From Bacteroidota bacterium (lineage in GTDB: Bacteria > Bacteroidota > Bacteroidia > Bacteroidales > Prolixibacteraceae): a stretch of DNA of 64,000 nucleotides. The translations under genes were made by a program, and so were the position numbers. The stretch is from assembly GCA_024278975.1 (NCBI GenBank), contig JAJRSD010000066.1, forward strand, positions 1 through 64,000. The letters are read 5' to 3'. The notes under the pieces are model-generated. The model was not told the origin of the DNA. It worked only from the letters and a program-made list of their open reading frames with translations, and searched no databases. This document shows, one piece after another, positions 18,432 through 28,300 of this stretch (position 1 is its first letter; each line of letters opens with the position of its first letter).

Positions 18432-19984
18432 CTAATCTCCAAGTTCCTTCATTCTAAAACGTTCCGAAACTGCTGTTGTATGCTCCTTCGCCATAATCTC
18501 CTCCATCTGTTTTACAATTTCAGAATTATCTTCAGCAACATTGTTAAGTTCCTGGACATCCTCCTCTAAATTATAAAGTTCAATAACCATATTCCTTTAA
18601 AAATATTTTTACGAATGCCTTTCCATTTGCCCATCCGAACTGCCTGCTGCCCTCCGTACGAAGGAAATTCCCAATACAAATGTTCGTGTGCAGTTTGGTT
18701 TGCGCCTGTTAGTGCAGGCAAAAAACTTATTCCGTCTGTATCAGCAGGTGCATCAATTCCTGCAACTTCACAAAGTGTTGGCATAACATCCCAAAAAGCA
18801 GAAATATGATTTGATTCAGTTCCGGGTTGTATTTGTTTTGGCCACGATGCAACCATTGGTGTGCGGATTCCTCCTTCGTGAGTGTAGCCTTTCCCCCAGC
18901 CATATTCACTTTTAAATGGGCCGCCACTGTCAAACCAAGGAGAATCAGTTCCGCCATTATATGTTGCTCCATTATCCGAAGTAAAAATTATCAGCGTGTT
19001 ATCGTAAACACCTAAATCTTTTAGTTGCTGAACTAATTTACCAACGTTTTCATCGAGATAAGAAATCATTGCAGCATAAGTAGCATGTGGATAGCGATTT
19101 GGGAAATAGCCCTTATTTCCCAAATAGGGTTCTTCATCTCCAAATTTCTTCACATAGTAATCAACCCATTTTTGCGGTGCTTGTAATGGTGCATGTGGAA
19201 TAGGTGTTGCCCAATAAACAAAAAACGGGTTATCGCTATTATCTTTCACAAAACCAGTAAGTTCGGCAAACATTACTTTACTGGAATAGTTTTGTAAATT
19301 ATATTTTTCGTAACTTTTTAAGTCGTACGGATCTGCACCTTTATCTAATTTTGTATTTGGTGCAACGGTATCGTTTCCGAGGTAAAGTCGGGCTTCGTTT
19401 TTATATAAATGAATAGGAAAATAAGTATGCGCCTGACGTTGGCAATTGTAACCAACAAAAAAGTCGAAACCCATTTTTGTGGGAATACTGTGTGTTTGCG
19501 GTGCTCCCAAACCCCATTTACCGAACATGGCAGTTTTGTATCCTGCATCCTGCATTTTTTTGCCAATAGTTATTGTTCCCACTTTCATAGGCCGTTGCCC
19601 TTCGAGGGTTGAGTCTGCAAGCATGGCTCGATAATCCCAAACATTACCGCGTTCATTCCACTCATCGTTACCACGAACCTGTGCGTGCCCCATGTGTTTT
19701 CCGGTTAACAATACACATCGCGAAGGTGCGCAAACCGGAGCACCTGCATAGTGCTCAGTAAACTTAATTCCATTTTTTGCAATTTTGTCAATGTTTGGCG
19801 TTTCAATTTTTTCTTGTCCATAGCATCCCAAATCGCCATACCCTAAATCGTCAGCCAAAATATAGATGATATTTGGTTTTTGTTCTGACTTGTTTTCGGC
19901 TTTTCCACCAGAGTTGCATGCGGTTATTGCACTGAATAATCCTACTACATTAATCAGAAAAAACAGTTTTTTAAATGAGTTCAT
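18432..19984 (-). CDS. Arylsulfatase (family S1) with apparent C-terminal frameshift
   Basis: The frame as read ends at 18566 (472 residues) in the unrelated tail GIWLLNFII. In the next frame, translation continues from about 18590 as VIELYNLEEDVQELNN... to TAG at 18434-18432, matching the C-terminus of the paralogue downstream. Restoring one A in GGAATATGG (18587-18595) rejoins the frames and gives 517 residues. The lipobox (C23), NIIYILADDLGYG and CAPSR (C85) are intact, so the catalytic core would be made either way. This is the first gene after the SusD terminator. It is either a recent mutation or a single-base sequencing error. Confidence 0.88.
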
Positions 19985-20042
19985 TGGTTTTAAGTTTATT
20001 GATTTAGATCTATTCTTAACTTATTTTCAAAATTAAAAAAAA

Positions 20043-20066
20043 GGGCGGCAGTATAAACTACCGCCC
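20043..20066 (-). terminator. Intrinsic terminator after susD
   Basis: On the minus strand GGGCGGTAGT pairs with ACTGCCGCCC (one mismatch) around a 4-base loop and is followed by seven T residues. It lies 74 bases past the susD stop and 59 bases before the first sulfatase gene. It would cut most transcription after the transporter pair. Confidence 0.8.
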
Positions 20067-20139
20067 AAATAATTAACTAACTAAATCTATGAAAATTAGT
20101 TTTATTGAATTCAAAAATTTTAAATTCTCATGCTAATTA

Positions 20140-21930
20140 CTAATCATCCCAGCCCGGATTTTGTTTAATTTTAGGGTTAAGTACAATTTCGTTTGATGGA
20201 ATTGGTTCTAAATAATAGTATTCCGGCACACCCGGTGGTTTTCCAAATACTTTTACATAACCTTCGTCGCCACCACCAACAATCGGAACTTTTCCTTTAT
20301 AATCAGATTTCACAATCCAACGCCCTACTTTTTCGTCAGCTCCATATTCTACTAACTTCTTCCAACGTTTTATATCTAAAGCACGTCCGAAACCTTCTCC
20401 GAAAAATTCAACAAAACGTTCTCTGCGAATTTCCCACATAACAGCGTCAACATCAGAATCTCTTGTTGGATCATCGGGAATATTATTTAAGTCGAGATGA
20501 GCAACAGCACCACGGTCTCTTAATTTATTGATGGTAGCATCGCAAACACCCTGATCAAACTGTCCCAGCTCTTTCATCACTTCAGCATGGTTCAGCAATA
20601 TTTCTCCCATACGGAAAATTGGTTTATCATGAAAATCCTGACTTTGCAACATGCTATGAGTGTTGTAGTATTTGTGGAAAGCATAACCCGAATAAGTTAC
20701 ATTAAAACCGGCACCTCCATTAAATTTCCTAAAGTGTGGGGAAACCCTGACTATCAGCCCTCTCCAATTCATATCTGGAAGCCGTTTTTGTTTTTCATTT
20801 GGATACAATTCTACCATCAAATCGATATATTCCCTTGTTTTCGGGTCTGAATCATATTTCCAGGTCAACTGGTTTTTACCATCAGTATCAACCTTAAAAG
20901 GAGGTACAATATTTACATACATCCGACGATCACGATTTCTGAATTCATCATAAGGATCTTTTTCACCATCGAATAACGGACTGGTATGAATGGTTTGCCC
21001 GTCGGTGCACAAAAACATATCTGCACCTTTTTTAGTTATGTCTTCACTACCAATTGAAGAACGGTTATAGTGTGCATAATTTCCGGTCAGTACAGCAAAT
21101 TCATACGCTTTATAAAGAATTATTCCATCTACTCCATTTAAACTTACAGAGTTAAACATGGCATCGTAATCGGCATTTAAAGTTGGAAATTCTGACATTA
21201 AAGTAGTACTCGCTGCTTTACTAGCCTCAAGAAACTTGGCTTCACCACCAAGTCCATGGTATTTCCGCCATGTACCTTCAACCAAACCAAACCTCGAAAT
21301 TAAAGCACGAACAACGTTTGTATTAATTGTATTCGGACCATTTCCGTCAGGGTTAATTTTCGCTTCTGCATCTTTTAAATCCTGAAGGATAAAGTCTGCC
21401 ATTTCGTCGCGTGTAGCTCTTGCTTTGTATAATTCGGTTGTATCCTGGTCGGTAACTCCTCCTTTAATAAGAGGAGTTGGTCCATAAGTTTTCAATAAAA
21501 AGAAATACTGATAAGCTCTAAAGAATTTCCCTACACCTTCCCAGTGTGATTTTTCTTCATCAGTCAACTGACTTTCTGCAATATTATCGAGCATTAAATG
21601 AATATCACGAATTTTAGCATACCCATTATTATATGTACTGCTTGATGCAGGAACCGTTTTGTTTTGCCAAAAGATATCATGACCTCTTGAACCACTGTTG
21701 TTTACCATTAAATCGCTCTGCATCTCCTGAAGATAATCTATTCTTTCGTTGGAACGATAGCCTGGTAATGACTCATATAACTTCCATGCATAAGTCTGAA
21801 AATTGGCGTTGGTAGTAAAGGTTGTTGCCTCAACCAACTGATCTTTTGGGTATCTGGTTAAAAAGTCTTCGCCCTGGCAGCTTACCAAAAAGAACAGCAA
21901 TAAGCTATATATTAAATATTTTGTTTTCAT
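20140..21930 (-). CDS. susD: SusD/RagB-type surface glycan-binding lipoprotein
   Basis: A 596-residue protein with lipoprotein signal (LLLFFLVSC, C18), the SusD N-terminal TPR-like region and C-terminal hallmarks (DIKRWKKL, YYLEPIPSNEIVLNPKIKQNPGW). SusD forms a lid over its SusC partner and captures oligosaccharides at the cell surface. It is 18 bases downstream of susC on the same strand. Length is typical. Its sequence does not reveal the glycan; surrounding sulfatases imply a sulfated substrate. Confidence 0.96.
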   Translation of the reverse strand: MKTKYLIYSLLLFFLVSCQGEDFLTRYPKDQLVEATTFTTNANFQTYAWKLYESLPGYRSNERIDYLQEMQSDLMVNNSGSRGHDIFWQNKTVPASSSTYNNGYAKIRDIHLMLDNIAESQLTDEEKSHWEGVGKFFRAYQYFFLLKTYGPTPLIKGGVTDQDTTELYKARATRDEMADFILQDLKDAEAKINPDGNGPNTINTNVVRALISRFGLVEGTWRKYHGLGGEAKFLEASKAASTTLMSEFPTLNADYDAMFNSVSLNGVDGIILYKAYEFAVLTGNYAHYNRSSIGSEDITKKGADMFLCTDGQTIHTSPLFDGEKDPYDEFRNRDRRMYVNIVPPFKVDTDGKNQLTWKYDSDPKTREYIDLMVELYPNEKQKRLPDMNWRGLIVRVSPHFRKFNGGAGFNVTYSGYAFHKYYNTHSMLQSQDFHDKPIFRMGEILLNHAEVMKELGQFDQGVCDATINKLRDRGAVAHLDLNNIPDDPTRDSDVDAVMWEIRRERFVEFFGEGFGRALDIKRWKKLVEYGADEKVGRWIVKSDYKGKVPIVGGGDEGYVKVFGKPPGVPEYYYLEPIPSNEIVLNPKIKQNPGWDD

Positions 21931-21948
21931 AATAATTATTTTTTCAGA

Positions 21949-24900
21949 TTAGAATGTTAGATTTAAACCTAATGAATAACCTCTCATATACGGATAAGTT
22001 GCACCGCCGCCTTTATTTCTTAGTTCAGTATTTATACCGTCTGGCCAACTGTTAAAGTCGGCAACATTTTCAACAGCTACGTAAAACCTTAATTTATCGA
22101 TGTTTACTTTTTTCAATAAATCAACTGGCAAAGTATAACCTAAAGTAATATTCTGTATACGCATGTATGCACCATTTAACATATACTTTGTTTGAGTTTG
22201 ACGACTGTAGCCATAATTAACTCCTCCCAACGGGTAGTTCCGAGGGAAATATGCTTCTGTTCTGTCCGGCATCCAATAATCTAACTGTCCGACGTACATT
22301 ACTCCAAATTCGGAGGTGTATGGGAAACGGATTGAGTTATTTACGTAGATGTCTCTTTTACCAACACCGTTCAATACCAAACCGAAATCGAATCCTTTGT
22401 AATCAGCATTTACAAATAAACCGTATTGATAGCGTCTGTTGTTGTTTCCAATAATTTTTCTATCACCTGGACCTGTTCCCGGAATCACCTCTCCGGTTTC
22501 AGGATCTATATCTGCCTTAATTGTATTATTCCCTGTGAAGATTTCTCCATCACCATTTAAGTCGGCGTATCTTGTATCTCCCGGGTTAACCGTTCTTCCT
22601 CTTGGTACAGGTATCCCCTCTATTAATGTACCATTCATCAGGTCTTCATTTAACGAGCCGGGGACAAAATCCTCAACAGCATATACTCCCTCTGATACAT
22701 AACCCCAAATTTCACCAATTTCTCTGCCTACATAATTTCTACCAATAATTCCGGTTTCACTTTCAAATTTTGTGATTTTTGATTTATTATCGTACAAGGT
22801 TGCTCCTATATTATAGGAGAAGTCGCCAATTTTATCGTTCCAGCTCAATTCAAATTCCCAACCGGTAGTTTTCAGGTCGGCCGAATTTTGGTCGGGAGCA
22901 CTTGTTCCTAACAGAGCAGGCAAATCAACACCCGACTCTAACATTCCCAAAGTTTCTCTTTTGTAAATATCGAAAGAAGAAGAGAGTCGGTTTTTTAACA
23001 TTTTAATATCGATACCAAAATTAGTTGTTCGTACTGTTTCCCAGGTAAATCCGGCACTTACCAAATCGGGAGAACGTAAACTTGAGTATTTCTGCAGTGC
23101 GTTTTCGTTTAACCATCTGGCTTCATAAAGTGGCATTCCCGGAACATACGGATAGTACCCGCTTGTACGCTGATTACCTACTTCACCCCACGATCCTCTT
23201 ACTTTTAATTGGCTAATTAACTCTACATCCTGCATAAAACTTTCTCTGGCAATATTCCATCCACCCGATACTGACGGGAAAAATCCCCATCGGTCTTCTA
23301 CAGCAAATCGTGATGAACCATCGTAACGTGCATTTAACTCAAGGAAATATTTCTCCTGGTAGTTATAATTTAAACGACCAAAATATCCCATAACTGCCCA
23401 CTCATAAAATGAATCGTCAGCTTCAATAATTCCGGTTGCAGTTCCTAATGCAGGAAGATTTACATCGACCAAATTATAACGGCGTGCCCTAAAATATTCA
23501 TAACCTTGCTCTTCACGGTTAAAACCTCCGAGAAGTGTGAAATTATGATTATTGAAACTCTTATTATATTTGGCATATAAGTTAAGTCCTTTATAAATAG
23601 TTTTTGAATTTGATTTCTGGTGATATGTACGGGCAGGGTCAACTGCATTTAAAACAAAACGCTCAGGATTTACTGTTAGTACCTGATTGTCTCCTGTTAC
23701 GTTGTCAGAATTTAGTTTAGAGAAAGTGTATTCAGCAGTTAGCATCAAATCTTTAATTGGAGTGTATTCTGCTTTTCCAAATAACCTGATTTTATCTTGC
23801 CACCGCTGAGGAATTACCTTAATTTTTTCTGCCATGGCAGGAGAATCGTAAGGTACTAATGTACCATCTTCAAATTCATGATATCCATCAGCAGGAGAAA
23901 ATGGATTAAAACTAATAGCGTTTCCATACTGTCCTCTTGGAGTTTTACGATAATCGTTATTATACCTAATATCAGCAGTTACCGATAGTTTGTCAGTTAA
24001 ATCAGTTTTTAAATAACTTGTAATATTGTACTTTATCTGACTATCACTGTCAGTTACAATAATACCATCTTCATTGCTATAACCAGCCGAAACGCGATAA
24101 GCAGTTTTTTCACTTCCACCCGAGAAACTAAAGTTATGAATTTGTGTAAATCCCGGATCGTTTAAGAAAGCACCAATTAAATCAGTATCCACCAACGGGT
24201 ATCTTAAACCATCAACAATCTCGTATCCATCAGGATATTTTTCAGGGTTTGCGCGATGATCATCCAACAAATCAACCCAAGTAGGAACATCCATTCCTGT
24301 CCAGAATGCATCCAAACCCCAATCGTTTAGCGAGTGAGCAAAATCGTAAGTCGATGCCTTTTCCGGAATGTCTTCAGGTTGCTTAAAACTAAATGTATTT
24401 GAATAATTAAAACGGACAGGCTGATTTTTAGCACCTTTTTTAGTTGTAATAAGAATTACACCAAAAGCAGCACGAGCACCGTAAATAGAAGAGGCTGCCG
24501 CATCTTTCAAAACAGTAACCGATTCAATATCCTGTGGATTCACTTCCGATATCGAAACCGGAGTGTTGTCCATTAAAACTAAAGGACTACCACCATTAAT
24601 AGAGGTTGTACCCCTGATATTGAGGTTAATTCCTTCGGCTCCCGGTTGCCCTGAATTGGAAGTAACCTGCAACCCCGGAATTGATCCTTGTAAAGCAATT
24701 GCCGCGTTGGTTATCGGTCGGTTACCTAATACTTTGTCCATTTTTACAGTTGCCGCCGCACCTGTAATATTGGCTTTTTTCTGGGTTCCGTAGCCCACTA
24801 CTACAACTTCATCAATGTCCTGCGTGTCTTCTTCCAACAAAACATCAATGGTCGATTTTCCTGCGATGGCGATTTCCTGGGTAATAAACCCAATAAACGA

Positions 24901-25116
24901 GAAAGATAAAGCAGCATCTGAACTGCTAACTGTAATCTCGTAATTTCCATCGGCATTTGTAACTGTACCATTGGTGGTACCTTGTTCAACTACGGTTACA
25001 CCGGGCAACCCCAATTGATCACTAGTAGTTACTTGTCCTTTAATTGTTACATTTTGCCCATAAGAGAGCAATCCGCAAAAAGTTAAAGCAAGTAACAATA
25101 ACAGAGATTTCTTCAT
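21949..25116 (-). CDS. susC: SusC/RagA-type TonB-dependent outer-membrane transporter
   Basis: A 1055-residue outer-membrane protein. The signal peptide ends near LSYGQ. A carboxypeptidase-regulatory-like domain spans about 24-110 (VTIKGQVTTSDQLGLPGVTV). The plug domain contains the conserved EVVVVGYGTQKK and PLVLMDNTPVS segments, and the C-terminal beta-barrel ends in GYSLGLNLTF with the terminal Phe expected for BAM insertion. It imports oligosaccharides with SusD and TonB energy. A divergent promoter region separates it from the hybrid sensor gene, the usual arrangement for a regulated polysaccharide locus. Confidence 0.97.
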   Translation of the reverse strand: MKKSLLLLLALTFCGLLSYGQNVTIKGQVTTSDQLGLPGVTVVEQGTTNGTVTNADGNYEITVSSSDAALSFSFIGFITQEIAIAGKSTIDVLLEEDTQDIDEVVVVGYGTQKKANITGAAATVKMDKVLGNRPITNAAIALQGSIPGLQVTSNSGQPGAEGINLNIRGTTSINGGSPLVLMDNTPVSISEVNPQDIESVTVLKDAAASSIYGARAAFGVILITTKKGAKNQPVRFNYSNTFSFKQPEDIPEKASTYDFAHSLNDWGLDAFWTGMDVPTWVDLLDDHRANPEKYPDGYEIVDGLRYPLVDTDLIGAFLNDPGFTQIHNFSFSGGSEKTAYRVSAGYSNEDGIIVTDSDSQIKYNITSYLKTDLTDKLSVTADIRYNNDYRKTPRGQYGNAISFNPFSPADGYHEFEDGTLVPYDSPAMAEKIKVIPQRWQDKIRLFGKAEYTPIKDLMLTAEYTFSKLNSDNVTGDNQVLTVNPERFVLNAVDPARTYHQKSNSKTIYKGLNLYAKYNKSFNNHNFTLLGGFNREEQGYEYFRARRYNLVDVNLPALGTATGIIEADDSFYEWAVMGYFGRLNYNYQEKYFLELNARYDGSSRFAVEDRWGFFPSVSGGWNIARESFMQDVELISQLKVRGSWGEVGNQRTSGYYPYVPGMPLYEARWLNENALQKYSSLRSPDLVSAGFTWETVRTTNFGIDIKMLKNRLSSSFDIYKRETLGMLESGVDLPALLGTSAPDQNSADLKTTGWEFELSWNDKIGDFSYNIGATLYDNKSKITKFESETGIIGRNYVGREIGEIWGYVSEGVYAVEDFVPGSLNEDLMNGTLIEGIPVPRGRTVNPGDTRYADLNGDGEIFTGNNTIKADIDPETGEVIPGTGPGDRKIIGNNNRRYQYGLFVNADYKGFDFGLVLNGVGKRDIYVNNSIRFPYTSEFGVMYVGQLDYWMPDRTEAYFPRNYPLGGVNYGYSRQTQTKYMLNGAYMRIQNITLGYTLPVDLLKKVNIDKLRFYVAVENVADFNSWPDGINTELRNKGGGATYPYMRGYSLGLNLTF

Positions 25117-25162
25117 AATTAATATAATTTAGTTTAAAATAGAAATTTTCATTCCTCTTACA

Positions 25163-25195
25163 CAAATGTAAAACTAACTTGTATTACTTTTCGAA
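25163..25195 (-). promoter_or_regulatory. susC promoter candidate
   Basis: TACATTTG on the minus strand (25170-25163) matches the TAnnTTTG -7 element. The -33 position carries only TTCG (25195-25192) after a 21-base spacer, a weak match that fits a promoter needing the neighbouring activator. The start codon lies at 25116, giving a leader of about 40 bases. Confidence 0.55.
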
Positions 25196-25342
25196 TTGAG
25201 TATAATTGAATCATTATTGAGTACAAATTCAAAATATTAAAGCACACATCATTCGTTAATCTGCAATTATCATTCATAAACGCACATCCAAGATCAACCA
25301 TGCTTACTGTTATTCTGTTGAATTCAAGCATATTAAAATCAT

Positions 25343-25372
25343 TTTGTAATTTATTAAAAAGTGTTAAATTTG
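25343..25372 (+). promoter_or_regulatory. Promoter of the hybrid sensor-regulator gene
   Basis: TTTG (25343-25346), an 18-bp spacer and TAAATTTG (25365-25372) match both Bacteroidota promoter elements. The start codon is 26 bases downstream of the -7 element. It diverges from the susC promoter. Confidence 0.7.
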
Positions 25373-25397
25373 TTAACATCTCTTTTTAGTTAATTCT

Positions 25398-28300
25398 ATG
25401 AGAATAAGATTTAAAATATTTTTTTTACTCTTGCTGCTTTGGGGGCTTTTAACATCTGAAGAAGTTAAATTTTCGCATATTACAATTGAAGACGGATTGT
25501 CTCAATCGAGTGTAAAATGTATTTTTCAGGATTCAAATGGATTTCTTTGGTTTGGCACAGCTGATGGGCTAAACAAGTATGATGGTTATAGATTTCAAAC
25601 ATATTACAGAAGCCCTTTAGACCCATTGTCGATTAGTGGGAATGATATTTCGTGCATTTATGAGAATCCTTATGATAGCATGCTATTAATTGGAACTCAA
25701 AATGCCGGGCTAAATATTTATAATCGTGAACATGATAATTTCTATTCATTTTCTCTTAATTCAAAATCAAAAAACAGAATTCCTTCAAACTTTATAACAG
25801 ACTTAATTGTAACTGAAGATAAAACACTTTGGATTGCAACTAATTCGGGTGGATTATGCTATTTTAACAAACAAGATTCGTCTTTTATTAAACCCGGGTT
25901 TAGTAACGAAAATGGTTTTAGAACAATAAACTGTTTAGAAAAAGATGAGTATGGAAATCTTTGGCTTGGAACACCTTCCGGTTTGTATCTATGGAATTAT
26001 AGCACTAAAGATAGTAGTAAAAAACCTAAAAGAGTAAGGTTTAAAGACAAAAAAACAAAACAAAGAATTACTTCATTAAGGTTTGATTTAAAAGGAAATT
26101 TATGGATTGGGACCAGAAATAATGGTCTTTTCCGATATCATCCAAAATCGAAAAAAAGCTCTCATTTTTTACCAGATAGAAATAATATTAGTAGTGTAGC
26201 CGGACGCCGTGTTTACGATATTCTATTACGGAAAAATGGAACAATATGGATTGCTACAAATAACGGGCTTTGCACTTATCGTGTAAAAACTCGAGACTTT
26301 GAAGTTTTTAGGAATATCCCAAACAATCAGGAATCATTAAATAACAATGTGGTTTACTCTCTTATAGAAGACCGGGCAGGAATTATCTGGGCAGGAACAT
26401 ATTTAGGAGGAATAAACAAAATAGACCCAATTCAATATAGATTTGCAAAACACAATAATTTTTCTGATTTAAAAAATGGAACCAGTTCTACAAACGATAT
26501 TCGATCGATTTGTATTGATGATTCGAACTCTGTTTGGCTCGGAACGTCAGATGGGTTAGTTGAAATATTACATGGAAATGCAATTTCTACGCTTTCTGAT
26601 TCGAACGCAAAAATATACTTAGCGGGTAAAACGATAGGGGCAATTATTGCCTTATCAGAAAATTTATATAGTTCAACAAATAGTGGGATTTTTTTGTTGA
26701 ATAAAAATAGTAAACTTACCAATATTACAGAACAAATAGAGCTTCAAACAAACCTTTTAATTCTAAATTTTTATTCTGCAATTACCGATGAATTAAATCA
26801 AATATGGTTTACTACCGGGCAGGGATTACTAAAATACACTCCTGCTACAAATAAGTTTGAACTTTTTAATCCTGCAGGACCAGATGGTGAGCCAATTTCT
26901 TTTTTGCCACTTTCGATTAACGAAGACCAAACAGGTAAAATATGGCTTGGAACAACATACGGAGATTTATATTCATTTGATAAATACACAAACGAATTTG
27001 AACTAATTTTATACTCTGACCCCAATAATAAACTAAAGAGTTTTACAAAGATATTTTCTTTGTGTACCTCCATACCCAATCAAATATGGTTAGGCACAAA
27101 TCTTGGGCTATACAAACTCTCGACGGAAACCGGAGAAATAATTCGCTATTTAAAATCAGACGGTCTGCCAAATAATGTTATTTATGGGGTTTTAGCCGAT
27201 AAAAATAAAAATATTTGGTGTAGTACTAACCGGGGAATTTCGCAATTGAATACCAAATCAGGAACCTTTCAAAACTACACTTATAAAGATGGACTTCAAA
27301 GTAATGAATTTAATCAGAATGCATTTTTCAGAGACTCATCTGGTAAAATTTATTTTGGAGGAATAGGCGGGCTTAACATTTTTGATCCGGAAAGTATTAT
27401 TCCAAATAGTTATATTCCACAAGTTATAATTACTGGCATGGAAATTCAGTATGAAAAAGTAACTCCATTTTCGCATCCTAAAATAACAGATAAACAAATC
27501 AGTGAGATAGAAGAACTCACACTTAATTACAAACAAAACACTTTTAGTTTCGAGTTTGCAGCTTTAAGTTTTAGTCTTCCCGAAAGAAACCGATACCAAT
27601 ATTCGTTAACAGAGGTTGGCGAAAATGATAAATGGATATATTCAGGTAACCGAAGAATTGCTACGTTTACGAATGTCAGTCCAGGGGAATATTATTTTAA
27701 GGTAAAAGGGTCTAATTCAGATGGAATATTCAACAAAACTGCAACTACAATCAGAATATCAATTCGCCCGCCATATTGGCAAACATGGTGGTTTAAATTA
27801 TTAATTGTTTTATTAATTATTGGAACAATCTATTTTATAATTTACTATCGCATAAAGCGTATTAGCAGGCAAAAAATTATATTAAAGAAACTTGTAATTG
27901 AAAAGACAAAAACCCTTGTTAAACAAACTAAACATATAGAAAAACAGAATGATGAATTAAAGGCTATAAACGAAAAAATAAGTAACAAAAACAGTAAAAT
28001 AATACAGAAGAATAAGCAACTAAACGAGCAACATATACAATTATCGAAACAGCGAGATAGTCTTTTGCAGTTGGCTGATAAAGTGAATGAAGTAAACCAA
28101 ACTAAATTTCGTTTTTTTACCAGTATATCGCACGAACTCCGAACTCCATTAACACTTATAATTAGCCCATTAAAAGAGTTAATTGTAAATATTGGGAGTA
28201 GTAGCAAAAAAGAGACTACGCGCAAGCTGAATAATATTTACAACAATGCTTCAAAACTATTGCTAATTGTTAACCAACTCTTAGATTTTCGAAAAGCCGA

